From the NCBI GenBank assembly GCA_011033025.1, contig WFMF01000001.1, positions 356,655-420,654 on the forward strand: a DNA stretch of 64,000 nucleotides, in the 5' to 3' direction. Each line of letters starts with the position of its first letter. The first letter of the stretch is position 1. The notes beneath the pieces were generated by a model that had not been told where the DNA came from, searched no databases, and saw nothing but the letters and a program-made list of their open reading frames with translations. Position numbers and translations under genes: made by a program. Below, in pieces: positions 11,605 to 23,372 of the stretch. The stretch comes from Beroe forskalii. Its lineage: Eukaryota; Ctenophora; Nuda; Beroida; Beroidae.

Positions 11605-12025
11605 GTTTCGGACCGAAAGTGCAGCGTGCAAAGTTTGACCATTTCACTCATAAAACCATTTGTGAATACTAGAAATAAATCGATACCAAAATTTGTTTGG
11701 ATACAGTTTGTGGCATAAGACAGTATCTGTGAAAATTTGAAGCATTTTCATCCATAAGTCGTGATCGAGATTTAATTTTTTTTTTATAGTCAGTGTCGGA
11801 CCAAAACTGCCAGTTTTGGTCCGAAACTGACTTCAAATTCAATAATTCAAGTTGCAATATCTTCGTTTTGGATGAATAGTTAACTCAATTATGCCACAAA
11901 CTATATATCCATGCGAATTTTATAATCGGTTGGGCATTCACGAATGGTTTTATGAGTGAAATGGTCAAAATTTGTGCGCAGCTCAGTTGCAGCAGCACTT
12001 TCGGTCCGAAATTGGTATGGGATGC
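11605..12025. repeat. Foldback element with arms of about 70-120 bp
   Basis: The left arm (about 11605-11720; TTGACCATTTCACTCATAAA, then a GTTTGTGGCATAA segment) returns inverted at about 11885-12025 (TTTATGAGTGAAATGGTCAA, TTATGCCACAAAC). GGACCGAAA/TTTCGGTCC motifs occur at both ends and in the loop. No coding capacity; probably a nonautonomous element. Confidence 0.7.
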
Positions 12026-12129
12026 CGACCCGAAATTGTCGGCCGTTCACCCTCGTGAAAAATTTGCCTGATGATACCTGACCCGCTGATGCAGCCGCAA
12101 AGCGGTCGCGGTCTATCATCAATATAGAT

Positions 12130-13014
12130 AGTTGCACAACTTGTCAGACCCATTATTTCAAATTATTTTAAATTTATTTGAAATAAGTCGTGACTTATCT
12201 TATATATAATTTCGTAAGAGCACGTGAATTATGTCTGTCTGTGCGGGCGCACAGTTTAAATTTGAGCTTGCCAAGAAAATATGAAGAGAAACGAAGGCTA
12301 AGATGTGCATAATGGTACCGTTGCTATGGATACAGATATTCTGCACGTGCAGATTATGATCAGTTCTATGCGAGTGCTTTCTGATATGTTGTATATTGCT
12401 GCGGTTTAGCGTCTGAAAGAACGACGTGTTTACTGTTTTTCATTTGAAATTCAAGATCTGGAAATTGAGAACGGGTATGGCTGGCATCGTGGAGGCTATT
12501 TCCGATAGCATCTCTTCATAAATATGTGACAGACGTCGGTCGATTTATATCAATGCTGAGTTGATAGTAACGGAAATATGAATTTAGAGCAATTTAAGAT
12601 TGCACAAAATCAAAATCAAATTGAATCGAATTTGGGCATAGCACATTGCGATTTTGGCGTGAATCAATGCTTTAATTCAACGTTCAGTATGAATACGATA
12701 CTCGGTTTTAATTTTCAGATTTAAATTTATCATACAAGAGCAAATTATAATGAACAAAACTTGCACGTTCCAGCATTAAGTAACCAACGAATAATGGTAA
12801 ATTCTGCTCCTTCATAAACTTTTTGAGAGCTTATAATTTGGTCCTGTATTATCTAGCCGGCCCAACGTAGCGCCGCTGAGTCAACTATGTATTAGCAGGC
12901 CCATCGGGCCTGCTAGTTTTAAATAAATTTAAAATAATTTGCCCGATCTGCGAGTCGGGCAACGCCTGACAAATAGATAGTGCAGTGAACTTTTACAATT
13001 TATCAATTCGGCCT
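12130..13014. other. Noncoding; short GC palindromes near its end
   Basis: No gene seen. A small palindrome, AGCAGGCCCATCGGGCCTGCT, lies near 12894-12914, and a CGATCTGCGAGTCGGGCAACG motif follows. Its relatives recur near 13345 and 56800-56835. Confidence 0.45.
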
Positions 13015-13640
13015 TCCTAAGCCCGCATAGGTGTGTGTACGCGCCGCGTGGCGCGCGCGCTTCCCTTCTGAGGAAGCGCGACGACGCGATATAGATATTA
13101 GGGATATACGTGTTTATTGCTAAACACGTATATCCCTGCAGCTGCGCGGCGCGCTTCCTCCGCGCCGTAGGGAAACGCCGCGCGCGTACACACACCTATG
13201 CGGGCCGGGCTTAGGAAACGTGTTTAGCAAAATTCGGCCGCAAAAATAATGATTGAACAACTCAAAACTTTTGAAAAGATTGTTTGCGCAGTGCAGTGCG
13301 CGCGCCGTTGCTCTAACCAGTTTTTGTTTGTCTGACGTCGCGCGCGCGAGGGGGTCAGGCAACGCCTAACAAGTTTTTGCCACATGCTGTGTCCCTGTTT
13401 GTTCGCACGCGCGCGCCTTTACCTAGTCGAAAAGTCTCTCTGAATTCGACGGGCGATGTCCGTCCCTTTCTTTTGACTTGTTGTTGGACAAGGCGCAAAG
13501 TTCCTAAGCCTGCATAGGTGTGCGTACGCGCGCCGCGCAACGCAGACAGGGATATACGTGTTTAGCAAGGCGCAAAGTGACGTCCAAATGTGGAACGTTG
13601 CGCCGCGCGCGCGAGGGTAGGGTAACATCCTACGACTCTG
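13015..13640. repeat. GC-rich foldback cluster, family shared with 56.3-57.3 kb
   Basis: An inverted repeat spans 13015-13213: CCTAAGCCCGCATAGGTGTG with CGCGCG runs on the left, its complement on the right. At its centre, 13100-13136, is a perfect small palindrome, AGGGATATACGTGTTTA / TAAACACGTATATCCCT. A third partial copy lies at 13500-13570. The segment GCCACATGCTGTGTCCCTGT near 13378 recurs almost unchanged near 56311. Open frames here are by-products of the repeat. Confidence 0.75.
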
Positions 13641-14572
13641 AATACAACGTAGGACAAACCAGTTTTACACTTTTAGTTTACACTTCATGCTTCAACTTGC
13701 GCGTGGTAATTTATTTGCGGCGACGCGAACCCCAGTTTAAGTTAATGCGTGCCTTTTCTATGAAAAGTCGTTCACTAGTTTTTGCATGCCAAGATTGTAC
13801 TCTTTTTTTAAACAGAGCCCTCTTTTGAACGTTCCAGTGTTCCACTCCATAAAAGAGTTAGCATCTTGTTTGATGAAGCTATAATTTAACAAGGTATAAT
13901 ATTTTATTGACTGGTAATGAAACTTGTCATCTTGCATGCTTTGGTTTAATTGCTTTAGAATATAATCTGTTGTGGTTTGTTATTAATAAGAATTGATATA
14001 ATTATCCAGTTGACTGCTGTTGTTGTTATTATGAAAATTTTAAATTTAATCATGTGGCTAACTATTGATTATTTTCATATTTTTTTTCTTATTATCATTC
14101 ATTTCAATTATAAATTTGTACAGCACATATTTGGAATATACTCTCCCTCACTACTGTCTGTTGTATAATGATGCATTTGTGGTGTGCCGAGGCAGGCACC
14201 AAGTCAAATTTAAAATCTGTTGAAAGGGCCTCCCAACAAGGACTAAATATATGGTATTTAATCATAAATTTATTTATTTCCAAGAGATTACACTTGAAAG
14301 CAAATCAGAGCATTAGCTTATTTCTATAAAACACTACTATTTACAATCAAATTCGAGAATGTTGTGTTACACTAGGTGGAGATCCTGAAGAAGAAATATT
14401 TAATTTCGAAACTGTCAGTCGATTAGTGTATACATAGTGTGTGGGTTTGATATCATTTTTGAGAATTGTGTTTTACTGCATCAATGATCAATCACTTAAA
14501 ACAATTCTGTTAGTAAATTCATAATATTTGATCAATTATCTCATCCTTCTACATCCAAAAACATCTGCATTG
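13641..14572. other. No gene seen
   Basis: AT-rich intergenic sequence. Short open frames lack any recognisable domain. Confidence 0.4.
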
Positions 14573-14746
14573 CAGGGGCGTAGCCAGGGGAAGTGACACA
14601 GGCAGCTGCTTCCCCCTTTTGGACAGATGATATGAAAATTTTGTTCATTTTGATAAAATGAGAGCTTTGGGCCAACAAAATAAAACATTAAACAGTTTTT
14701 GAATGTAACTTGCTAGCCTCTTTTCAGAGATCTGGCTACGCCCCTG
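14573..14746. mobile_element. 174-bp hAT-type MITE with 8-bp target duplication
   Basis: Ends are the perfect 15-bp inverted repeat CAGGGGCGTAGCCAG. The element is flanked by the direct repeat CTGCATTG at 14565-14572 and 14747-14754, an 8-bp target-site duplication as made by hAT transposases. No coding capacity; nonautonomous. Confidence 0.9.
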
Positions 14747-14759
14747 CTGCATTGCCAGA

Positions 14760-16845
14760 TCTCTCTCTCTCTCCCCTCAGTGACACTATTTCGACATCTT
14801 TGTACAGTGTTGTACAGTGTTGTGAATAAAGTTCTTGATAAACAGAAATGTCAAACTCTTCCTGAAAATGATGATATTGAAAGGCTTGCTACTGAATTTA
14901 ACCACTTTTACATTGATAAGATCGACAAGATTCGTGAAAAATTCAGGTTTGAAAATTCACCTCTGGAATTCAGTCCTCCATCTCCTGAACTATTTGACTT
15001 TGTGCCTGCATCCTTAGATGAAATCAAGGATATCATCAAGGAGAGTGGAGTCAAGTGCTCTCCCACTGACATACTGCCTCAAGAATTACTTGAAGACAAC
15101 ATGGATATGTTACTCCCAATCATTGTTGACATGGTGAACAATTCCTTAAAAACTGGTTCTATGGATGGGGTTAAACTGGCTGACATAGCTCCTCTTCTTA
15201 AAAGTCGGAAACTTGATGCAAACAATCTAAATAGTTACAGGCCAGTTTCTAACCTTACCTTCATTGGTAAATTGGTAGAAAGAGTTGTACTCAGGAGACT
15301 GAATACTCATATGGAACAAAACAACCTCCTCTGCCCAGACCAATTTGCATACAAGAAGAACCACAGCACGGAAACAATTCTCTTCAAAATTGTAAATGAT
15401 CTATTGGTAGCTTCAGATGAGCAATCAGCCACAGTGGTTATGTTATTGGATCTAAGTGCCGCTTTCGACACAGTTGATCATGATTTGCTCCTCAAAATCC
15501 TTAAGAATGAAATTGGTCTCAGAGGCACTGTCTTGTCGTGGTTCACTAGTTTTCTCAAAGGTCGTGCACAAAGGGTAAGGCTTGGCTCAGTCACTTCTGA
15601 GACCATCATTATCAAGTTTGGAGTTCCACAAGGGTCAGTACTAGGTCCAGTCCTTTTTAACATATATATTCGATCAATCTACTTGTGTGTTAAAAAACTT
15701 GGCTTCAGTATCTTCGGCTATGCTGATGATCATCAGGTTACTAAACAATTTCGTCCAACAGAACAACTAGATGTTTTGACAAATCAGATAAATGACTGTT
15801 TCGATGCCATCAGAAAATCGATGTCTAAGTTTTATCTACAGCTCAATGAACCCAAGACTCAAATTACAATATTTGGGTCAAGTAAAATCCTAAACAAGGT
15901 TGTGATCAATGGTGTGAATTTATTGTGGTGCAACCATAGGTTTCTGATCTAATAGTCAAAACTTGGGATTCCAATGGACCAAAGTTAACATATGCCAAGC
16001 AGATAGGTTTCCCTGAAGAAGAACTCATTTCACACTATTAGAAATCTAAGCAAAGTAAGGTTTCTACTTACAAAAGATCAAATGAAATTAGTTGTAAACA
16101 GTATGGTTATCTCTTGTTTAGACTACTGTAATGGGCTATACTATGGCATTGCAGAGAAACAAATAAATCAGCTACAGGTCATACAGAACTCTGCTGCTAA
16201 GCTTGTTTCAGGAAAATACAAGTATGATCATGTTGGTGATGATCTTCATAACCTTCACTGGCTTCAGGTAAGAAAACGGATTGTATTCAAAATAGCGCTC
16301 TTATCTTACAAAGCAATCAATGGCCAAGCTCCACTTTATATCCAAGACATGTTCTGTTACTCATATCAAGGCTATAGGCCAAAACTAGACTCCAGCAATG
16401 AACACTTCACATGGACAAGAGCCTTTCATATATTGGTCCCAAGATTATCAATAGCCTTCCTACTCACATCACATCAGCTGAAAGCACAGAGACATTCAAA
16501 AAAACATTTGAAAACTTATCTATTCCAATCTGTCCATTTCTGATACTATGAAACTGACAAAGTGAGAAAGTGACTCCCTGAATTTTTTTGAAACATGTAT
16601 GTGTTTGCTTTACTGAATATTCCATGAAGTTTTGTGGTCCACTAACATAAGAAGTTATTTGAGTTAAGCTATGTTTTTAGTTTTCTAAATTTTTTTCTAG
16701 CTTTCAGGTGAATGCACTTTTTTAGTTTAGAACATCCTCAGTAGAATAATTTTGGCTTCTTTTGGGTTTTACACTGCTGAGTATAAGTTTTTCTTAATAG
16801 CGGTGTACTTAAATTGCAATTATTATTATTATTATTAGGTGGCTT
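14760..16845 (+). mobile_element. CR1/L2-like non-LTR retrotransposon, 5'-truncated and broken
   Basis: A reverse transcriptase runs from 14780 to 15952: motif A LDLSAAFDTVDH, motif B FGVPQGSVLGPVLFN, and the catalytic motif FGYADDHQV. After stops and a frame break, the C-terminal part (SCLDYCNGLYYGI; LQVIQNSAAKLV; LHWLQVRKRI) continues at 16082-16543. There is no endonuclease domain upstream, so the copy is 5'-truncated. An ATT microsatellite at 16820-16840 probably marks the 3' tail, as is usual in the CR1/L2 group. It appears inactive. Confidence 0.85.
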
Positions 16846-17180
16846 GTGACATTTTTAATGTGTTAATGACTTAGTGCTGTACCTCAACACAGACGAGAAG
16901 TTCCTCATAAGTCATTGAAATATATATTATTGTACAGCAATTTGCAATTCAATTTGAGAAATAAGAATCATTCAGACGAAATTTTGAGTTGCATGTAACC
17001 ATGAATGATCATGGATTAGCTGTTGAATCAGTGTCTTCCATGTTTAAATGGTGGTACTGTGGATATTTTTGGGTGTATTCTTAGAACTTGTGGCATCTAT
17101 GTATTGGAAAACCCCATAAAGATTGTTATATTAGTACTTTAATAATATTAGAATTTCATCTCTTTCTGTGATCATAGGAT

Positions 17181-20100
17181 ATGGATGAACCACGCAATAC
17201 ACCAAGCTCTCCTGGAAGGCGTCGCATAATTGAATTCTCAAGTTCACCACCTCGTGATAGATCTGAAGTTGGCCAGTCAGATAATCTTCCAGCTTTTGAA
17301 GATGAAACAAATATACTAGGACGAGATGTTGAAGAAGAAGATGAGGTAAGATGTCCTTTGTGCCTTTTCCTACAAGTTATGTAGCCTGACCTCGGCACGT
17401 CATAAATCTGCAACCTTATTTTTGTGAATAAGTTTTTATCTAACTTTTCATGCACTTAATTTATAATGGTATGTACTAGTTTTAAAGAGTACACTTTTAG
17501 TTGCATTTATTCAAGTTTATTTTCATTATGTTCAATTTCATTAACCATATAACTATTATTAGTCCATAGTGGGTGACTCTTTTAACAGTTTTCATAATTC
17601 AGAGATGCTTTAAAGGAAATGCTAAGAAATTATACATTCTTGACAAAACTGCCCAGAAACCTCTTAGAACAATGAATTCATACTTACCTTTGCCCCATGT
17701 ACTTATCCTAAATCCAAACCAAAACCCTAATCCAAGCTAATCCCTGACCTAAACATTAATAATAATAATAAATTTAAAGAATTTCTAACACGCTTAGACA
17801 ATCTCTAATATAACCTTAGGAAATATTTTGCCATTAAAGCGTGGCCAAAGTTTGATATCAAAAAGTGTCAGATCATGATATTCATAAAACATTCCTATTT
17901 ACAAGCCATAACAATGTTATATTCCATTAAATGCAGTCTCAAAATAGTAAGTTTTCAAAAGTTTTTTAAATGTAGCAAGTTCTGAGCTACATCTTATGTT
18001 GTATGGCAAGTTGTTCCATATCTTAGGGGCAGAATATGAAAATGCTGCTTCTGTTTTCGCAAGGCATGGTGGTTGAGGAACTTTCAAGAAATAAAAGTCA
18101 TTGTCGAGTCTGAGACTGACGTTTTTAATTTCTCTTACAGAAATCATTTCCTTGAGGTATTGTGGAGCAAGGTTGTTTAAACATTTGAAAACTAGGAGAG
18201 CTATTTTGAATTTTATTCTGAATTCAACAGGTAGGAAATGAAGCTTTTTAAGGTATGGTTTAATATGCTCCCATTTCTTCTTGCCATACAGTTTGAAGAT
18301 AAATCGAACAGCATTATTCTGTAGCTTCTGAAGTTTCTGAATATTTTTCTTTGTCAAACCTCCATAAGACGCATTACAATAGTCAATTACTGATAGAATG
18401 TTAGAATGAACAAGTTGGACTTTTAGTTCATAACTGAGCTTTGATCCAATTCTTTTGAGGTCTCTTAGATTGAGGTAGCAGATTTGGGATATAACTTTGA
18501 CCTGCTCACTCATATCTAACTGATGATCAAAATAGAATCCAAGATTTTTAGCATTCAGTGCTGGTTACAGTTCTATTTGGCCGAAATTGTTTCCCAGATC
18601 AAGCTTCTCAATAGGACTAACATAATAACCTATATCAAGGAATTCTGTCTTGTCATCATTGAGTTTCATGAAGTTTAGAGCCATCCATTTCTTAACTTCA
18701 CCAAGACAGAGTTGGATGTCTTTAAGATCTGGATTTTCAGAATTGACATCAAATTAATGACTCACTCTAACTCTGTCACAAACCTAAGCCCATATGGCTA
18801 ACCTAACAATACCCTGAACCATACTAAACTTAAATCTCAGCTGCAACCTAAATCCTAGACTAAACCCTAACCAATATATGTGCACATGCATTGATTGATG
18901 AAGAGATTAAGTGCAGTTTTTTCTCATGTTTTCATTGATTGAACAAAATGCACACATATGGGTGACCTATCACCTTAACACTAGCCTGAACCTAACATAT
19001 ATCTTATTTGATGGAATATTTAACACTTTTCTGCTGATGATCCTTCCAATTCATTCAACAGCATACTGTGTTTATTAAAGTATTTGATAAGCTGTATACT
19101 CCTAAACCTCACCTAGACCTCAGCCTGAAGATGTAAAGTTGGCTGTTTATGTCCCTTTTTAGGAGCATTTATGTCCAGGCAGAATTTTGTCTGCTCAGCA
19201 CTATTTTTTATGTTCTAATCATAGGGGATTGTTCACATATTATGTAATCACCTAGGGTAGGGATGGGGGGTTCCAAATGATAACATTACATGTTGTTGTA
19301 ACAAATGCAACTACTGTAAACTTGATTATAAGGGGGGGGGGTAAAATTGGCCAAAAAGTAATTACATAATATGTGAACGATCCCTAAAGGGATTGAACAT
19401 AGGTACTAGGATACTTAGGTACAGATTAGACACAAGAAATTATTGACAGAACTAAGAAGATGATTTTTGTTAGTATATGAACAATGAAGGGAATTAATTA
19501 GATAATTGACCACTGTTGTTTCAGGGAGAGGGAGAAGATCTATTTGGCGATAATATGGAAAGGGATTATCAACCTATCCCTGAGCTTGATACATATGAAG
19601 AAGACATTATCGACAGAGATGACTATGATGCAATGAGCCCAGGAGCAAGGTAATTTAGACTTTATTATACAATCTATCTTTTCCTCCTTCTGACAACTAT
19701 CTGCCTTACCTCCATTCATTTCTTCATATTCCCTTTGTCCTACTATATACCTCACAGCACCCTGTTGGCCTGTTAGTCTATTATAGAGTTTTCTTGCCCA
19801 TATGTAATAATCTGTTCTACCAAGCTAGCAATCCTTATTTTTAAATATGGTATTCTGGCACTGTTGTTAACAGCTGTTGAACAATCAAGTTGAAAATTGT
19901 CCATATGCTGAACCTTTTTACCTATGTATTATTTTATGGCTTACTCAGGGCTGCTGCAGAATCAGAAATGAGGGAACGTGATCGTGCCATGGCTGACCGT
20001 GGTGATGGGAGGATGAGACGTGGTATCCTGTTTGATGCTGCTGATGAAGATAGTAGGCCAGGTAGGAGGCGAAGAATTATCCAACAAGCAGGAGAGGATG

Positions 20101-22302
20101 AACCTATGGATGATATGCCTGAAGCTATTGAAAATCTTAGAAGATCTCAAAGGTCATTCTATATCAGAATGGGTATCAATGATTGGTCCTAGATTAGAAA
20201 TTAAGAATAGATTCAAGCAGTTTTTAAGGACATTTGTTGATGAGAAGGGGGCATCTGTTTATAGAGAGAAAATGAGGCAGATGTGTGAAGCCAATAAGCA
20301 AAGCTTAGTTGTAAATTATAATGGTCTAGCTGCAGAGCAATCTGTTATAGCATATTTTCTTCCTGAGGCACCAAAGGAAATGCTGTCAATATTTGATGAG
20401 GCTGCTAAAGAGGTTGTCTTATCCTTGTTTCCTAACTATGATAGAATTGCCACTCAGATTCATGTGAGAATATCTGACTTGCCTCTTCTTGAAGAGATAA
20501 GATCACTACGACAATTACATTTGAATCAGCTTATTAGAACATCTGGGGTTGTGACAAGCCATACTGGAGTTCTACCTCAGCTCAATCTTGTTCAGTTTGA
20601 TTGTACTAAGTGTGGTAACTCAATTGGACCATTAGTACAAACACAGGGGAAAGAAGTTAAGCCAACATCTTGCCCTGAGTGTCAATCATATGGACCATTT
20701 GAAGTTAATATGGAGCAAACAGTTTATCAAAACTATCAAAGGATAACTATTCAAGAAAGTCCTGGTAAAATTGCTGCAGGTAGGCTCCCTAGACAGAAAG
20801 ATGCAATTTTATTAGGTGATTTGGTGGATATCTGTAAACCTGGTGATGAAGTTGAGCTCACTGGAATATACACCAATTCCTTTGATGGATCTTTAAACAC
20901 AATGAATGGATTCCCTGTATTTAGTACTGTGATTGAGGCAAATTATATTGTCGTCAAGGAGGACAAAGAAGCTGTAGACAACTTAAATGATGAGGATATA
21001 AAAGAAATTTTGGCCCTCAGTAAAGATGAAAATATTGGTGAGAGGGTGTTAGACAGTATTGCTCCATCTATCTATGGACATGACAATATCAAACGTGCAA
21101 TAGGTTTATCCCTTTTTAGTGGTGTTGCTAAAAATCCAGGTCAAAAGCATAAAGTGAGAGGAGACATCAATGTTTTGTTGTGTGGAGATCCTGGTACAGC
21201 AAAGTCTCAATTCCTAAAATATGTTACTAAAGTTGCTCATCGTCCTGTATTCACTACAGGTCAAGGTGCCAGTGCTGTAGGTTTAACAGCTTATGTGCAG
21301 AAGCACCCTGTTACCAGGGAGTGGACTTTAGAAGCTGGAGCTCTTGTTTTGGCTGATAATGGTGTATGCCTTATTGATGAATTTGATAAGATGAATGATG
21401 CAGATAGAACTTCTATTCACGAGGCTATGGAACAACAGACAATATCAATATCTAAGGCTGGTATTGTAGCATCACTTCAAGCTCGTTGTGCAATTATTGC
21501 TGCTGCTAACCCTATTGGTGGTCGTTATGATCCATCACTCACATTTGCTGAAAATGTTGATCTTACTGAACCTATTCTGTCCCGATTTGATGTGCTGTGT
21601 GTTGTGAGGGATACAGTTGATCCCCTCATAGATGAAAGAATGGCAAGGTTTGTAACTGGGTCACATGTAAGGCACCATCCTGCTAACATGATGAATCCAT
21701 CAAATGAAGATCAACCTCAGGCAAATACAATTGATCAAGAACTTCTCAAGAAATACATCATGTATGCTAGGACAAAGATTAAACCAAAGCTTCACTATGT
21801 TGATCAAGACAAAATTGCATCTCTCTATGCTGAACTAAGGCGTGAAAGTATGGCTACTGGCTCTATTCCAATTACTGTTAGACACATAGAAAGTATGATT
21901 AGGTTAGCTGAAGCACATGCAAAGATTCATCTCAAGGAATATGTAAGGGAAGATGACATAAATATAGCAATAAGGATTATGCTTGAAAGTTTCATTGATA
22001 CTCAGAAATTCTCAGTCATGAAAAATATGAAACATACATTTTCTAAATATTTGTCATACAAAAAGGATAATAATGAGCTATTATTGTTCATTCTGAAGCA
22101 ACTTGCCAAAGATCAAATGGTCTATTCTCGCTCTAGACATGGTAGTGACATTCAAACTTTAGAGATATCTGCTGAAGAACTTGAAGATAAAGCTAGACAG
22201 ATCAATATCCATAACCTCCAGCCTTTTTATGAGAGTGAATTGTTTATTGCAAACCGATTTGTTCATGACAAGAAAAACAAAACCATACTCTTAACATTAT
22301 AA
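17181..22302 (+). CDS. MCM2: MCM2, replicative helicase subunit (one +1 frame break)
   Basis: Exons 17181-17345, 19525-19649 and 19949-22302. With one base skipped at 20139 they give about 880 residues, close to human MCM2. MCM2 is one of six AAA+ subunits of the MCM2-7 helicase that licenses and unwinds origins. The acidic N-terminal tail ([37 protein letters not shown]) is the histone- and kinase-binding tail of the family. A zinc finger has C315, C318, C338, C341. Walker A GDPGTAKS is at 509-516, Walker B LIDEFD at 571-576, and the arginine finger SRFD at 641-644. The C-terminus has the winged-helix region. All catalytic motifs are intact. At 20136-20142 the reading frame shifts by +1 within CTTAGAA: the family sequence [11 protein letters not shown] is recovered only by skipping one A. 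Intron 1 (2.2 kb) carries a retrotransposon fragment and a MITE follows. Confidence 0.96.
17757..18760 (-). mobile_element. CR1/L2-like non-LTR fragment in MCM2 intron 1
   Basis: On the reverse strand, 18513-17917 encodes 198 residues of the C-terminal part of a CR1/L2-type ORF2 ([47 protein letters not shown]). Upstream, to about 18760, a broken frame keeps a further piece ([17 protein letters not shown]). The 3' end has a TTA-type tail near 17757-17775. It lacks the catalytic YADD part and is antisense to MCM2. It is a different subfamily from the copy at 14760. Confidence 0.8.
19223..19386. mobile_element. 164-bp MITE with GATCGTTCACATATTATGTAAT-like ends
   Basis: Left end GGGGATTGTTCACATATTAT and right end complement GGGATCGTTCACATATTAT form inverted repeats of about 25 bp. 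A G9 run lies inside. Relatives occur at 41892-42050 and, as one end only, near 44755-44800. Confidence 0.75.
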
Positions 22303-23372
22303 TTGTCATAATGTAGTAGGTAGTTCATTCCAGATAAGATAACACTAAAGTATATAACTTACAGTTATTATAGTCACCATTGTTCTAAGTGTGTCCTACA
22401 TAGTATTTCTCATCGTAAAATGAATTTCTAATTTTTGAACTCTAAACTTAAAGAGTAGTGTAGTAGGTATGATTGTCTAGATCAGTCTCATTCATGAGTG
22501 CATATATAAACATTATATTGCATGTTCCTGATAACTGATAATACCTTGATGGAACATCCATCTGCATTCTGCATCTTAGTATATGACCTATGACTATAGA
22601 ATATAGGTCATACTACTAGACAGTTGTTAGAGCATGTGAGACTTATGAATATCTCTATAATCAATATAATGTATTATGTAGGCCTATTAGTAACATGTGA
22701 GTTTGGGACCCACTGCAAGATTTAAAGTTAATTTCTGATAATTATTTCTTTTTAGAACTTTGTCATGAATAATTCTTATTTGATATCAGAGTTTGTCATT
22801 TAATGCAAATTGAGTTCAATTTGCTATTGCAGACCATTGAGAGGTGATGACATTTTATATTGCAATGATAGACTATGGACTGTGATGAAATCAAATTGTT
22901 TGGGTCCCTTAGTTCTGTATTGGTACCGACGTACTTAAGCATGAGAGAAAATTCTATAATGAATGAACCTCGGCAATCCAAAGTAAATTATAATGAAGAT
23001 TTACATTTTAAATTACATTTTAATCCTTTTAATTTTATTTTTTATATTATTGGATATTTCTAAATTATTGCTTAAGTTCAAAATTATAAAGTTAATCTCA
23101 ATTATTTATTTATATTTAACATGACACCATGACACTAAATATCTGTGTTTCATTCATCAATTTTGAACTCAAAATTAATTAATGCTATCCATGATTCAAT
23201 GCAGTTTTAGAACACTCATTGTTACTGCACTGTAGCACAAATTACTGATCTACACTTATCAGTATTTTTGTTAGCTAAATTCATCATTTTCTTCTTTTTT
23301 GTTATTGCTATTCACTATTTAAATTTGTCTACCTTTGAAAATAAATTAACAAATAACATCACTCAGGACAGA
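22303..23372. other. MCM2-MadBUB intergenic region
   Basis: No gene seen. AT-rich. An acceptor-like CACTCAG at 23360-23366 sits just upstream of the MadBUB start, so the region probably holds a 5' noncoding exon or intron of that gene. It includes a short imperfect palindrome built on ATAGGTCAT near 22583-22612. Confidence 0.45.

Noticed and set aside
12929-13828. Arg-rich open frames over the GC-rich repeats
   Set aside because: They lie in inverted and repeated modules that recur at 57 kb and show no domain.
23268-23372. Upstream ATG extending MadBUB by 35 hydrophobic residues (signal-peptide-like)
   Set aside because: A splice acceptor (CACTCAG) lies before 23368, and MEWEHCKEN is where the family's N-terminal KEN box should start.
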